Source: Azospirillum oryzae (GTDB lineage: Bacteria > Pseudomonadota > Alphaproteobacteria > Azospirillales > Azospirillaceae). Taken from it: a stretch of DNA of 64,000 nucleotides. Below the pieces are notes generated by a model that saw only the letters and a list, made by a program, of their open reading frames with translations, had not been told where the DNA came from and searched no databases. Both the position numbers and the translations under genes were made by a program. This document shows positions 35,165-44,289 of the stretch, one piece after another. Each line of letters starts with the position of its first letter. The stretch's first letter is position 1. The DNA lies in contig NZ_VTTM01000013.1 in the NCBI RefSeq assembly GCF_008364795.1, positions 1 to 64,000 on the forward strand, given 5' to 3'.

Positions 35165-36087
35165 GCGAGGTCTTCGAGCACCTCCATCCGGCCTATCGCG
35201 AATACGCGTGCTTGGCCGACCATGAACGCATCGAATGGATCCGGGCCGACCGCTGGATCAACCATCGGAGGGCAGAAGCGGCGCTCGGCAAGCTCGAAGA
35301 CCTGCTCACCTACCCGAAGCGGGACCGCATGCCGTGCCTGCTGCTGTTCGGCGATGTCGGCATGGGCAAGACCAAGATCATCCGCAAGTTCGTGCGGGAC
35401 CATCCGGCGGTCTTCAACGAGGGAACGGGGGTGACGACGATGCCGGTGGTCGCATTCCAGATGCCGACGCAGCCGGACGAGGGGGATTTCTACGACGAAC
35501 TGCTGACCGCTCTCGGCGTGCCGCAACGGCGAGCGGGAACGGTGCGTGGCGCCCGCAACCTGTGTCGGCGTCTGTTGGGCGAGATGAACGCTCGGGTGCT
35601 GGTCATCGACGAGGTGCATGCCATGCTGGCCGGCACCTACCGTCAACAGCGGATTTTCCTGAACACGCTGCGATTCCTGACCAATGATCTGCGCATCCCC
35701 TTGGTCTGCGCCGGCACCGACGAGGCTCGGATGGCGTTGCTGACCGATCAGCAGCTTGCCGACCGGTTCGACGCGCTTGAGTTGGCGCATTGGCGAGACG
35801 ATCAGGCATTCCGCGACCTGCTCGCCAGCCTCGCGGCAATTCTGCCGTTGCGGCAACGGTCGTCCCTTGGCAGCGCCTCCGTCAGCCGGCGCGTGCTGTC
35901 GATGACGGATGGCATCACGGTGCGTGTCTTCCGGCTGATCGAAACCGTGGCGATCGCTGCGATCCGGAGCGGCCGGGAGATGATTGATGAAGAGAGTTTC
36001 ACCGCCGAGGATCTCGTGCTTCCGCTGGTTTCCATGACCGTCAAGGCGCAACGCGGCATGGGACGGAAGTCTTCGGTGGCGGTGTAG
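35161..36087 (+). CDS. tniB: TniB/TnsC-family transposition ATPase
   Basis: A 308-residue AAA+ ATPase. Walker A is LLFGDVGMGKTKIIRKF at about residues 60-76 and Walker B is VLVIDEVHAMLAGTYRQQ near 147. Sensor 1 is PLVCAGTDEARMAL, and an Arg-rich C-terminal lid follows. The family forms ATP-dependent filaments on DNA that direct TniA to targets and confer immunity. Its start overlaps tniA by four bases and its stop is three bases before tniQ. Confidence 0.92.
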   Translation: MSEVFEHLHPAYREYACLADHERIEWIRADRWINHRRAEAALGKLEDLLTYPKRDRMPCLLLFGDVGMGKTKIIRKFVRDHPAVFNEGTGVTTMPVVAFQMPTQPDEGDFYDELLTALGVPQRRAGTVRGARNLCRRLLGEMNARVLVIDEVHAMLAGTYRQQRIFLNTLRFLTNDLRIPLVCAGTDEARMALLTDQQLADRFDALELAHWRDDQAFRDLLASLAAILPLRQRSSLGSASVSRRVLSMTDGITVRVFRLIETVAIAAIRSGREMIDEESFTAEDLVLPLVSMTVKAQRGMGRKSSVAV

Positions 36088-36090
36088 GCG

Positions 36091-37422
36091 ATGACACTGG
36101 GATCAGTCCTGGCCCAAACGGTGCTGCCGCTCGCCCCCCGGCCGATGGAAGACGAGCTGCTGTCGTCGTGGCTGTCGCGGGTCGCTTGCCGATATGACCT
36201 CGACGGCGGTGCCTTGCGGGGGCTTCTAACCACACCGGGTGACGATGCGGAAACCATGCCGACTATGAACGGTCTGGATTACCGGCCGGCTCACCAGGAA
36301 ATTGCTGCACTTGCCTCGGCAGCCCGGCTTCCCGTCGACCGTCTTTCGACCCTTGCTTTGAAGACGGCCAACCCGACTTGGCCGCGCCATTGGTTCGCCT
36401 GGGACTGGGGTGTTCTGGATCCGACCAACGGAACCGAGCGCTATGCGGATGCTCTGGCTCCAGGGTGGTGCGATCTCTGCCTGAGCGAAGATCACGCCGC
36501 CGGCCGGCATGCTTACCTGCGTCGTCATTGGGCGTATGCGGCGGTTGGCTTTTGTCACCGACACCGTCTGCCGCTGCGCCATCTCTGTCCATTCTGTCAA
36601 ACGGCCAGCACCCTCCGATTTGTACCGTCCGATGGCGGAACCCGACTGTGTTGTGGAGCCTGCGATCGTCCGCTTGATGAGTATGCGACGGCAGGTCCAA
36701 AGGATGGCGCCGCCAGTACGTCTGCCGACAACACTCCGACCAGCCGCGCGTGGAGTGTGGTCATGGCCTTCGAGACGGACCTTTGTCGGGCGCTGAGCCG
36801 CCGGACGCCCAGGGCTCGATGGATGGGGCGGTCGCGTCCAGCAGCGTTCATCGCAGCGACCGAAGACTTGATTGTCGCGCTGACGGCGGGCCAGAGCGCC
36901 TACCCTCGCGAGCATGCGATCAATGCATTCGACAGCGACGCTTTTCCATCGCCTGGGAAGTTCAAACCAAGAAACGACCTGCGATACTGGGCATGCTGCG
37001 TGCCGATGGCGCGGCGACGAAGCCTGCTGGCCGCTGTGGTGGCCCTTCTGCTGGATGAAGAAACCAGCGCTCTGGTGTCGGAGCCCCGCTTTGGATCGTA
37101 TCGGTGGGTCGCCTCCTTGGATTGGCTCTTCTGCTGGCTCGGAGAGGACCAACGGGCTTGGCTGGTTGCCCAGAGCGCGAAGTGGCCGGAGCTTCTGCGA
37201 CAGCGATTGGAAACGATTGCTGGCGAAGCGTCTGTAAGGCGGTCTGCCCACCATGGCCGGAAAGCCTCCGTTCAGCGCAAGAAGGCGGGGGGCTCAGGTG
37301 CGGGCAAGCCGTTTCCGGAAGAGACACCGGACCCTCCACCATCCACGCTGCGGATAATTGGGTTGCAGGATGCCGCTCATTACCGGCGTCTGGCGGAAGC
37401 GATCCTTTCGAGCCCCGAGTGA
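36091..37422 (+). CDS. tniQ: TniQ/TnsD-family target-site protein
   Basis: A 443-residue TniQ protein. The family block begins LPLAPRPMEDELLSSWLSRV. Zinc-binding cysteines follow in WCDLCLSEDH, then HWAYAAVGFCHRHRLPLRHL, then CPFCQ and CCGACDRPL. The C-terminal 200 residues are less conserved, with WACCVPMARRRSLLAAVVAL and a basic tail. In Tn5053-like elements TniQ chooses the target, for example res sites or, in CRISPR-associated relatives, an effector complex. No Cas gene is present. It starts three bases after tniB, in one operon. Confidence 0.9.
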   Translation: MTLGSVLAQTVLPLAPRPMEDELLSSWLSRVACRYDLDGGALRGLLTTPGDDAETMPTMNGLDYRPAHQEIAALASAARLPVDRLSTLALKTANPTWPRHWFAWDWGVLDPTNGTERYADALAPGWCDLCLSEDHAAGRHAYLRRHWAYAAVGFCHRHRLPLRHLCPFCQTASTLRFVPSDGGTRLCCGACDRPLDEYATAGPKDGAASTSADNTPTSRAWSVVMAFETDLCRALSRRTPRARWMGRSRPAAFIAATEDLIVALTAGQSAYPREHAINAFDSDAFPSPGKFKPRNDLRYWACCVPMARRRSLLAAVVALLLDEETSALVSEPRFGSYRWVASLDWLFCWLGEDQRAWLVAQSAKWPELLRQRLETIAGEASVRRSAHHGRKASVQRKKAGGSGAGKPFPEETPDPPPSTLRIIGLQDAAHYRRLAEAILSSPE

Positions 37423-37975
37423 TTGGCTGTGCGCCATGCCCCGCCAGCGGTGCGGAGACGCACGTTGCAACGGTTGTCGGAGGCTGCCCTGGCTGCCTAC
37501 CGCATAGCCCATCGACATACTGGTTCCCCATAAGCGTGCTGGCTTCCGGTGATCCCGCGCTCGTGGAGCTCCCATTGCGCACACTCTGCGTGCCGACCAC
37601 CATGCTCAAGCCCCAAGGGCCCGTCTCGCGCCGTAGACTGGTCATCGAGGAGGCCGGGGGTTCGTTCTCATGGCGACCAGCCCTCTGGGTGACTCGCGGT
37701 CATGGACCGCTACTCCAACCTGAGCAAATTCCAACAGCTGCACGACGAACGCCTCTAAGTTCTGCCTTGGGTGATGCGCCTGACGGCGACCCTGGTGTTG
37801 AAACGGATTCTTCAAAACCGGTAACTTCTGATCGAGACCAAGCGATTGGTCTTTCGGCGCGGGTGGTCGGGACCATAAGAAGTTGAATATGATCCCTCCT
37901 TCAGTAGATTCTAAATTTCTGATCGTGAAGACCTCTTCATGAAGCGTGGAAACATCATTTCGGACTGCCGCCCGC
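37423..37975. other. Intergenic interval, probable right end of TniABQ unit
   Basis: About 550 bases hold no gene I can support. At 37545-37555 it contains TCCGGTGATCC, an inverted copy of the repeat in front of tniA, so the right end of the transposon is probably within or near 37430-37600. The last 150 bases (37830-37975) are AT-richer and precede the convergent ftrD. No resolvase gene and no cargo gene lie between tniQ and this point. Confidence 0.55.
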
Positions 37976-39391
37976 TCATAAGGTCCAGAAGAGCGTCCCC
38001 CAATTCACTGCAGCGAGAATGCACAGGATCGTCATCATGCCCGTAGCAAGCAGCCGGCGGGATGGGGAGGTCGCATGAAGCTCAACGATTCTGGCCGACA
38101 GCCAAGCGGACCACACGGTGGCGCCGGCCAGGAGGACGGCCCGCAGCGGGTCGATGAAACCGAGATAGAACCCATTGGTACGCAGCAGCATCACCGTTGT
38201 CATCGAAAGCCCAAGAATGACGCCGATGGCAGAAACCGGGATCAGGGCCTGGGCAAGATGGTGGAAGCAAACGGACGACCATCCGCCGGCGATGCGGGTT
38301 GCGAGCACGAGGCCGCCCGCGAAGATGAGGCCGGCGAACAGCGCCTCCGCGCCGATGAAGGCCAACAGCGTGATGCCATCGAGCACGCTCATAACGTCGT
38401 TGTTTGCAGGGTAATTGGTCAGAATCCACCAGGGCATCACCATATCGAGCAGGCGATCGGCCCCAAGCGACAGCAGCGTTTCGGCGAACCACATCTTCAG
38501 GTCGATGAACAGGCTGCTTCCCGTCCAACGAAAGGCGCCTCCGGCGACACCCAGAAGACCGATCAGGATCAGCGCCGTCTCCCAGGGTTTGGCCTCACGG
38601 CCGGCGACGTGAACGATCTCATGGCTGAAGGGGCGGTGGTCGAGTGCAATGGCGTCGCGGAAGCCGCTGCATCGCCCGCACATGTGGCATTGCGCATTGC
38701 CGTCCAGCGTGCGCAGCGGCACCAGCGGTGCGCAATTGACGACGGTACGATGGCTGTCAGCAGGCTTCCGCCAACGCCCCCAAGCGTCGCGATCGACCCG
38801 ATAGTGAACCGGCGCCAGCTTCGAAACTAGAGCGAACACCCCATTAACCGGACAGAGATGGCGGCACCAGACGCGCTTGTTGCGTCCCCAGATCAGAGCG
38901 ACGGCGATAGCGGCGGCGGTCGAACCGCCGAGGATCACCAGGACGGCAGCCGGATACTGGTAAACGGAGATCATTTGGCCGTAGATGGTTGTGCCGAGAA
39001 AACCGACGAAGGGCCACCCCTTCCAAGTGACCCAGCGCGGCACGGCGCGACCCAGCGACCAAGTGGCGGCCTGTTCGGACAGCGCCCCCTCCGGACAGAG
39101 GACGCCGCACCACAGCCGACCGAACAGGATCATCGACAACAGCACGCCCGGCCACCAAATCCCCCAAAACACGAATTGGGCGAAGATGGTGATGTGGGAC
39201 CAGATGCGGTCGACGTTCGTCGGCAACGGCAGCAGCGTGGGAACGATGATCAGGACGGCATAGATGACGATCACCGTCCACTGCACTCCCATGATCAGCC
39301 GCCGCGACCGGGCCATCCAATCACCCAGGTCGGACAGCGCCCGTTTCAGGCCGCTACGGTGCGTTGCCGACGGGGTCGTGCAATCAGCCAT
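37976..39391 (-). CDS. ftrD: FtrD-like polyferredoxin membrane protein
   Basis: A 471-residue integral membrane protein of the NapH/CcoG-like 4Fe-4S group. Cysteine motifs are CGVLCPEGALSEQ, CRHLCPVNGVF, and CHMCGRCSGFRDA; many hydrophobic segments surround them (IWWPGVLLSMILFG, AAVLVILGGSTAAAIAVAL, and C-terminal pairs). In ftrABCD of Bordetella and Brucella the fourth protein is thought to accept or pass electrons during ferrous iron uptake. The ATG at 39391 has GGAG upstream and overlaps the end of ftrC by 46 bases; an alternative ATG at 39316 gives no overlap. It is the last gene of the operon. Confidence 0.85.
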   Translation of the reverse strand: MADCTTPSATHRSGLKRALSDLGDWMARSRRLIMGVQWTVIVIYAVLIIVPTLLPLPTNVDRIWSHITIFAQFVFWGIWWPGVLLSMILFGRLWCGVLCPEGALSEQAATWSLGRAVPRWVTWKGWPFVGFLGTTIYGQMISVYQYPAAVLVILGGSTAAAIAVALIWGRNKRVWCRHLCPVNGVFALVSKLAPVHYRVDRDAWGRWRKPADSHRTVVNCAPLVPLRTLDGNAQCHMCGRCSGFRDAIALDHRPFSHEIVHVAGREAKPWETALILIGLLGVAGGAFRWTGSSLFIDLKMWFAETLLSLGADRLLDMVMPWWILTNYPANNDVMSVLDGITLLAFIGAEALFAGLIFAGGLVLATRIAGGWSSVCFHHLAQALIPVSAIGVILGLSMTTVMLLRTNGFYLGFIDPLRAVLLAGATVWSAWLSARIVELHATSPSRRLLATGMMTILCILAAVNWGTLFWTL

Positions 39392-40179
39392 AGCACAAAG
39401 CTCCAATAAGCAAGGAAGGCGAGAAGCTCCGTCAGGATCGGACGGGCGCGATATCCGGTGAGACCAGCCACCAAGCCGCCGAGGGATCCGCCGTCGGACA
39501 GAAGCCACGAGCTGTCCCAAAGCCGGCGCGAAAGCGCAGGCAGAACATCGAGATCGATCAAACCATCGACGCCGGAGACGAGCAGTGCGCAGGCCAGAAG
39601 TAGGAGCATCGACTCGGTGACGCGGAAGAACACCTTCCAAGACAGGCGACGACTGCCGAGTTGAAGTAGGGCATAGGTGGCGAATGCGGCGAGGAGACCG
39701 AGACCTCCCGCACCGGTGGCAGGCAGACGCCCATCCCCGAGATCGGCGGAAAGGATGCCGTAAAGAAAGACCACCGCCTCCGAGCCCTCGCGAGTCAATG
39801 CGATGAGAGCCAGGGTGAAGACGCCCCACCAATTTTCGGTGGTCACCGCCTCTCCCAGCGCACCTTCGAGGTCCCGCTTCATGGTGCGACCGTGGCGTCG
39901 CATCCACACCACCATCTGTAGGATCAGGCTGGCCGCGACCAGAACCATGACGGTGCGAAAAATTCCGATAGCGGTGTCGGAAAGGACATCCGCCAGAGCG
40001 ACGAAGGTCCCACCGAGCGCCCCAGCGACGACGAGGCCGGCGAGGGCACCCGACCACAGAAAGACACGGGCACGGCGAGCCTCCGGCGCATTGACCGCGA
40101 GCCAGGCGTTGAGGATGCCGACGACGAGAAGCGCCTCGACGCTTTCCCGCCACACCACGAAGATCACATTTCCATACAT
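39346..40179 (-). CDS. ftrC: FTR1-family iron permease FtrC
   Basis: A 277-residue permease with about seven membrane segments. Both iron-binding motifs of FTR1 are present: WRESVEALLVVG near residue 9 (RExxE) and LTREGSEAVVFLYGIL near 125 (RExxE). The ATG at 40179 (MYGNVIFVVW) has AAAGG upstream; a longer frame opens at 40212. In the Ftr system it carries iron oxidised or delivered by FtrA and FtrB across the inner membrane. It follows the cupredoxin gene by 29 bases. Confidence 0.92.
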   Translation of the reverse strand: MYGNVIFVVWRESVEALLVVGILNAWLAVNAPEARRARVFLWSGALAGLVVAGALGGTFVALADVLSDTAIGIFRTVMVLVAASLILQMVVWMRRHGRTMKRDLEGALGEAVTTENWWGVFTLALIALTREGSEAVVFLYGILSADLGDGRLPATGAGGLGLLAAFATYALLQLGSRRLSWKVFFRVTESMLLLLACALLVSGVDGLIDLDVLPALSRRLWDSSWLLSDGGSLGGLVAGLTGYRARPILTELLAFLAYWSFVLWLIARPRRQRTVAA

Positions 40180-40208
40180 GTGCCGCCCGCCTTTCGTTGC
40201 GTGGCCCG

Positions 40209-40598
40209 TCACTTGGCGATCAGCACCGCAGGCGGCGCGTCGGGATGAAAGTCGTCGAAGAACGGGTATTCGCCGGGATCGAGCCCCTTGATCACCATGT
40301 CCGTGGTCACCCCCGGAGCGATGACCTTCTCCTTACGCAAAGGCAGGCTCTCGAATTCGGCCGGCGTCTTGCCGGTGTTGACGAGTTGCAGCTCGATCCG
40401 CGTGTCGGCGGGGACGTCGATGCGCAGGGGCGTCATCTTGCCGTCCTCGAAGACGATCCTGAAGACGGGATCGCCTGCGTACGCCTGCCCGGAAAGTCCG
40501 GAAACGGCCCCGACCAAGATCGGAGCCACACAAAACAGGCGACAGGACCAGCTTGAGACAATGGCATTAGTAGCCACCTTTTTTACCCGTACCGGCAT
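40209..40598 (-). CDS. ftrB: FtrB-like periplasmic cupredoxin
   Basis: A 129-residue exported protein. A basic N-region (MPVRVKK) and hydrophobic core end at SGQAYA. The mature part has the cupredoxin pattern: FEDGKMTPLRIDVPADTRIE, then LVNTGKTPAEFESLP, and the C-terminal GEYPFFDDFHPDAP. The typical Cys ligand is missing, as expected for the FtrB group. The start is uncertain: ATG at 40598 overlaps the end of ftrA by 32 bases, and a GTG at 40577 is possible. In ftrABCD this protein is believed to oxidise ferrous iron brought by FtrA. Confidence 0.85.
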   Translation of the reverse strand: MPVRVKKVATNAIVSSWSCRLFCVAPILVGAVSGLSGQAYAGDPVFRIVFEDGKMTPLRIDVPADTRIELQLVNTGKTPAEFESLPLRKEKVIAPGVTTDMVIKGLDPGEYPFFDDFHPDAPPAVLIAK

Positions 40599-41106
40599 AG
40601 ACGAAGTCATATTTTGCTTCGAACGGTTTGAACCAGGGAGCGACACCAGTCTCTTTGTCCACGTGGCGACCAAAATGGACATGCTGGTTCGCCGACGGCG
40701 GAGAAATCCTGAGGATCAGCTGATACCTGCCATTGCCCGCCATCCTGACGTTGTCGCCATAGTGCGGGCCGTCGTTGGCGACCATCGGCATGAAGGGACC
40801 CTTGGCCACCTCCGCACCGTCCTTCGTCAACGTGTATTCGACGACCAGATCGGGCACCCAGTCGCCTTTGGCGAAGCCGTTCTTGTTGTCTTTGGTGGCC
40901 TTGATGTCGGCCTCCAGATGGACGTCGCTGTCGGCTGCTAGCCGCATCATGCCGGCTGGTTCCATCTCGATGGGCTGCAGATAGACAGCCGCGACATCGA
41001 GCCCCTCTTGCGTCTGCGGCTTACCCACAGGGTATTCTTTCGCCGCAACGGAAAATGCCGTTCCCGTGAGGAGGATCGAAGCCAGCACTGTGATTCTAAG
41101 CATCAT
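40567..41106 (-). CDS. ftrA: P19/FtrA periplasmic iron-binding protein
   Basis: A 179-residue exported protein of the P19/Tp34 family. The signal peptide (MMLRITVLASILLTGTAFSV then AAKEY) precedes PVGKPQTQEGLDVAAVYLQP. Metal ligands of the family are visible in MEPAGMMRLAADSDVHLEAD (Met, His) and in SANQHVHFGRHVD. P19 proteins are dimeric and bind iron and copper in the periplasm, and they work with the FTR1 permease at acidic or low-iron conditions. It is first in ftrABCD, 23 bases after a palindromic operator candidate. Confidence 0.92.
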   Translation of the reverse strand: MMLRITVLASILLTGTAFSVAAKEYPVGKPQTQEGLDVAAVYLQPIEMEPAGMMRLAADSDVHLEADIKATKDNKNGFAKGDWVPDLVVEYTLTKDGAEVAKGPFMPMVANDGPHYGDNVRMAGNGRYQLILRISPPSANQHVHFGRHVDKETGVAPWFKPFEAKYDFVYAGTGKKGGY

Positions 41107-41129
41107 GTGGATACACCCCGTTGGATTTG

Positions 41130-41142
41130 TGATTGCAAATCA
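41130..41142 (-). promoter_or_regulatory. Palindromic operator candidate upstream of ftrA
   Basis: TGATTGCAAATCA is a perfect 5-3-5 palindrome, 24 bases before the ftrA start. Its position fits a repressor site overlapping the promoter or leader. Iron regulators such as Fur, Irr or RirA are candidates, but I cannot tell which from sequence alone. Confidence 0.6.
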
Positions 41143-41406
41143 TCCGCATTCGCGGCGGTGGGTCAACGGGGATATCGCGACATTGGGAAAATGTATAGTA
41201 CGACATGGTGTCGCAGTAAGAAGCCGCCCAGTACGTCGTTCTCCCTGGTGGCAACGCTGTGGTGAGACCGATGTCCGCTCCCGGTTTCAACGTTCCACGG
41301 ACCAGGAACTGTGACCGGTCGGGCTCTGTTGGGATGGATGCCGCCTGTTTCTGGTGAGGGACACCACCTGATGAGGATCGGCCTTCTGGAAGCGGAGGTC
41401 CTTCCC

Positions 41407-41800
41407 ATGGAACCCACGATCATCGGCCTCGATTTTGCCAAGATGGAGTTCCAACTTCATGGTGTGGACGAGCGCGGCAACATTGTGTTCACCAAGCGGC
41501 TGCACCGCGGTGGAGTGCTGACGTTCTTTGCCAGCTTGGCGGCCTGGGTGATCGGCATGGAAGCATGCGCTCGCGGGCATCGCCGTGCGCGTGAAATCAG
41601 CAAGCTCGGGTATAGGGCCACTTGATGCCGATGTAGTCGGTCAAGCCCTTCGTCAAGCGTTACAAGAACGACTGGGCAGACGCTCCGGCAATCTGCGCGG
41701 CCGTTCAGCGCCCCACCATGCGCTTCGTATCGATCAAAAGCGAGAACCAGCAGAGCACACTGGTCATCCATTGCGCCGGCATCACCGCTGGTCTCCGTGA
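41407..41800 (+). pseudogene. IS110-family transposase, decayed
   Basis: The first 73 codons encode a normal IS110 N-terminus: MEPTIIGLDFAKMEFQLHG, which has the DEDD-type first Asp, and then WVIGMEACARGH. A one-base loss near 41617 shifts the frame and leads to a stop at 41625. In the next frame the protein resumes as LMP then an in-frame TAG at 41634, then SVKPFVKRYKNDWADAPAIC and AAVQRPTMRFVSIKSENQQ. After about 41770 similarity fades (RTALVSLRR may be a remnant). At least two lesions make it inactive. The C-terminal catalytic Ser domain is absent. Confidence 0.8.
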
Positions 41801-42380
41801 ATGGCGATCAGGACGGCATTGGTCTCACTGCGCCGGCGGGCGAACATGTGGACGTTGCCATGGCTCGCGCCCTTGATTAGCTCCAGTTCGATGAGCCGCC
41901 GCTCAGTTCGCCAGCGGGCAGCGTCGGGGCGATCGCTCCCTTATCCAGGCCGGCCACCTCGGCCCGAACGCCCTTGCGCAAGCTGCCAAGCGGCTGCCGG
42001 AGCAACACTGATCCTCGCATCGTCGACACGATCCTCCAGATAATCCCGCAAATAGTAAGTCCGTCCCTCCCGTCTTTGATGGTTCGTGTTGGTGCGGACT
42101 GTGGAGCGGTAGCATCCTTAAAATGCAAATGATCTGAAATAGAAAAACCTAAGCCTGCACCTCCTTCGGCCAGACATTGGGATTTTGCATGATTTCTGTG
42201 GGCTTCCGGTAAGGAAAAGAGACGCCACCAAGCTCTGTTTTTTCGGGAGGCGTATGATCCGGCGGCACCCACTTCCGACATTGGGATTTTTCAACATCGG
42301 GTCCACCGCCGACGAACCTTGCCGACCCTAGGCTTCTTCCGAGCCGCGAATTCACCGCGAACATGCGAAGGAGCCATCCA
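41801..42380. other. Interval with IS remnants and short direct repeats
   Basis: No intact gene. The first 250 bases are probably IS110 debris. The AT-rich segment 42100-42300 holds a 14-base direct repeat, GACATTGGGATTTT, at 42173-42186 and 42277-42290, 104 bases apart. The last part carries the ribosome binding site (GAAGGAG) of the next gene. Confidence 0.5.
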
Positions 42381-43175
42381 ATGCACGCGACACACGACGC
42401 ACGGGCGTCCGGCGCCGGTATGCTGAACAAAGTGCCGGAGGTCACGCTCATCTTCTGGATCATCAAGATCATGTCCACCACGGTGGGTGAAACCGGGGCC
42501 GACTATCTGGCCGTCCATGTCGGCCTGGGGACCGGCCTGACCGGTGCGATCATGGCCATGCTGCTGGGCGGCGCGCTGCTGCTGCAATTGCGGGCGCAGG
42601 CCTATGTGCCCTGGATCTATTGGTTGACCGTCGTGCTGGTCAGCGTTGTCGGGACCCAGATCACGGATGCGCTGACGGACGGCCTGAATGTCAGCCTCTA
42701 CGTCAGCACCACGGTGTTCGCGGTGGCCCTGGCGGCGATTTTCGCCACTTGGTATGCGGCCGAACGGACGCTGTCGATCCACACCATCGTCACCAGCCGT
42801 CGCGAGGTGTTCTACTGGACAGCGATCCTCTTCACTTTCGCTCTGGGCACGGCGGCCGGCGATCTTGCGACCGAGGCGCTCCAACTCGGTTTCCAGCTCG
42901 GCGTGCTCGTTTTCGGCGGGCTGATCGCGCTGGTCACGCTCGCCTACTACCGCGGCGCCAACCCGATCCTGACCTTTTGGATCGCTTATGTGCTGACCCG
43001 ACCGCTTGGCGCATCGCTGGGCGATTTCCTGTCGCAGGCCCAGCAGTACGGTGGTCTGGGTCTCGGCACGATCATGACCAGCGCCGTCTTCCTGGTCGTC
43101 ATCGTGGCCCTGGTGGCGATGGTGAGCGTCACCGCTGTTCAGCGTCGCAATGCATCCGTGGGCGATGAGGCCTGA
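42381..43175 (+). CDS. COG4705-type integral membrane protein
   Basis: A 264-residue membrane protein with about eight hydrophobic segments arranged as two similar halves, starting LNKVPEVTLIFWIIKIMSTT. It contains repeated TTVGETGADYLA and GTAAGDLATEAL motifs, which in this family mark the internal duplication. COG4705 proteins are called membrane-anchored proteins of unknown function and often lie near metal-stress genes. The ATG at 42381 has GAAGGAG eight bases upstream. It faces away from the decayed IS and is followed by a small exported protein. Confidence 0.85.
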   Translation: MHATHDARASGAGMLNKVPEVTLIFWIIKIMSTTVGETGADYLAVHVGLGTGLTGAIMAMLLGGALLLQLRAQAYVPWIYWLTVVLVSVVGTQITDALTDGLNVSLYVSTTVFAVALAAIFATWYAAERTLSIHTIVTSRREVFYWTAILFTFALGTAAGDLATEALQLGFQLGVLVFGGLIALVTLAYYRGANPILTFWIAYVLTRPLGASLGDFLSQAQQYGGLGLGTIMTSAVFLVVIVALVAMVSVTAVQRRNASVGDEA

Positions 43176-43209
43176 TGATCCTTCCCTTCATGCAAAGCAG
43201 AGATCGTCG

Positions 43210-43611
43210 ATGAAACACTCCTGGATCGCACTCACCGCTGTTGCGCTCGTTGCCACGGGTGCCGTGGCAGTCACATATTTCATGCCGGTAGCAGGCGCGG
43301 TTTCGCAGGCCGAAGCGTCTGCCGGACTGGGCGACATCTCGGGCTTCCGCAAGATTGTCGTCGATACGGCGGCCCTGGTCGATAAAGGGGACCTTGCGGG
43401 CGCGACGATCCGCATCAAGGATCTTGAAACGTCATGGGACGAGGCGGAAGCGGGCCTGAAGCCCCGAGCACCGAGCCAGTGGCATGCGGTCGACAAAGCC
43501 ATCGACGGGGCACTGTCGGCTTTGCGCGATAGCGCCCCGACGGTGGCCGCGTGCAAGAAGGCTTTGACGACCCTGCTCGATACCATGGACAGCAACGGCA
43601 CACATGGCTGA
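43210..43611 (+). CDS. Exported hypothetical protein
   Basis: A 133-residue protein with an N-terminal signal or anchor (MKHSWIALTAVALVATGAVA). The mature part is helical (FRKIVVDTAALVDKGDLAGA, RIKDLETSWDEAEAGLKPRA, VDKAIDGALSALRDSAPTV) and similar in shape to small periplasmic four-helix proteins that often accompany COG4705 genes. It follows the COG4705 gene by 34 bases on the same strand and is probably cotranscribed. No enzymatic motif is seen. Confidence 0.75.
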   Translation: MKHSWIALTAVALVATGAVAVTYFMPVAGAVSQAEASAGLGDISGFRKIVVDTAALVDKGDLAGATIRIKDLETSWDEAEAGLKPRAPSQWHAVDKAIDGALSALRDSAPTVAACKKALTTLLDTMDSNGTHG

Positions 43612-43798
43612 GTGACCATCGCGCCGACCAGCGGCTGCCGGATTGACGGGGCTGACGACACAATAGCCGGACATTCCGAAGGAAAGAGGCGCGGTGGGCA
43701 TTCCCATCGCGCCTTTTCGATGTGTCGGCGGTGGTTGTGCGGGAGGGGGCCGCCGGCATGTGCGACATGCCTTCAAGGGCGCTGGAGCCGGTGCCGAT

Positions 43799-43834
43799 CC
43801 AAAGAAAATGGCCCGGAAGTCTCCTTCCGGGCCA
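43799..43834 (-). terminator. Terminator of the PepSY gene
   Basis: On the minus strand a perfect 11-bp stem (TGGCCCGGAAG / CTTCCGGGCCA, loop of four) is followed by ATTTTCTTT. It lies 20 bases after the PepSY stop. Confidence 0.8.
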
Positions 43835-43853
43835 GACACAGACGTCATCAAGA

Positions 43854-44207
43854 TCATTCGGCGTCGTTGTCTTCCTGCTCTTCAGCATCGCCCTGTGCGA
43901 CATGACGCTTCACAACACTGCCGGAGGCTGCGTCCACGACCACAGTCTCGGTCGCCTTGTCCTTGGCGACCTCGACACCGAAGGCCACCTTTCCATTTTC
44001 CTGCAGGATGTCGGCAGACAGTGCCTTGCCGCCGGTTTCCTGTTCGGCGGCGGTCACCGCCTGCGACAACGAGATCTTCGCCTGCGACAGCGCCGACAGG
44101 TCACGGGCGTCTTCATGGGTCTTCTGGGCGGCCTGCGCGCCGTAGCCGATGCTGGCCACCAGCAGCGCCGCACAGATCGCGGATGCGGTCTTCATGACGG
44201 TCTTCAT
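43854..44207 (-). CDS. PepSY-domain periplasmic protein
   Basis: A 117-residue exported protein. The signal (MKTVMKTASAICAALLVASI) is followed by a single PepSY domain: SLSQAVTAAEQETGGKALSA, then FGVEVAKDKATETVVVDAAS, then GSVVKR. The C-terminus is acidic (EEQEDNDAE). Single PepSY proteins are commonly under the control of OmpR-type two-component systems in proteobacteria and may sense or inhibit in the periplasm. It shares an upstream 16-base motif with the response-regulator gene at 47835. Confidence 0.88.
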   Translation of the reverse strand: MKTVMKTASAICAALLVASIGYGAQAAQKTHEDARDLSALSQAKISLSQAVTAAEQETGGKALSADILQENGKVAFGVEVAKDKATETVVVDAASGSVVKRHVAQGDAEEQEDNDAE

Positions 44208-44289
44208 ACGATTGGCTCCTGTTGCGGGGCATCATGCCCCGGTGACAGGCAATCCTAGGCGGGGCTGACTTACCGGCCTTTGGCGAGCG

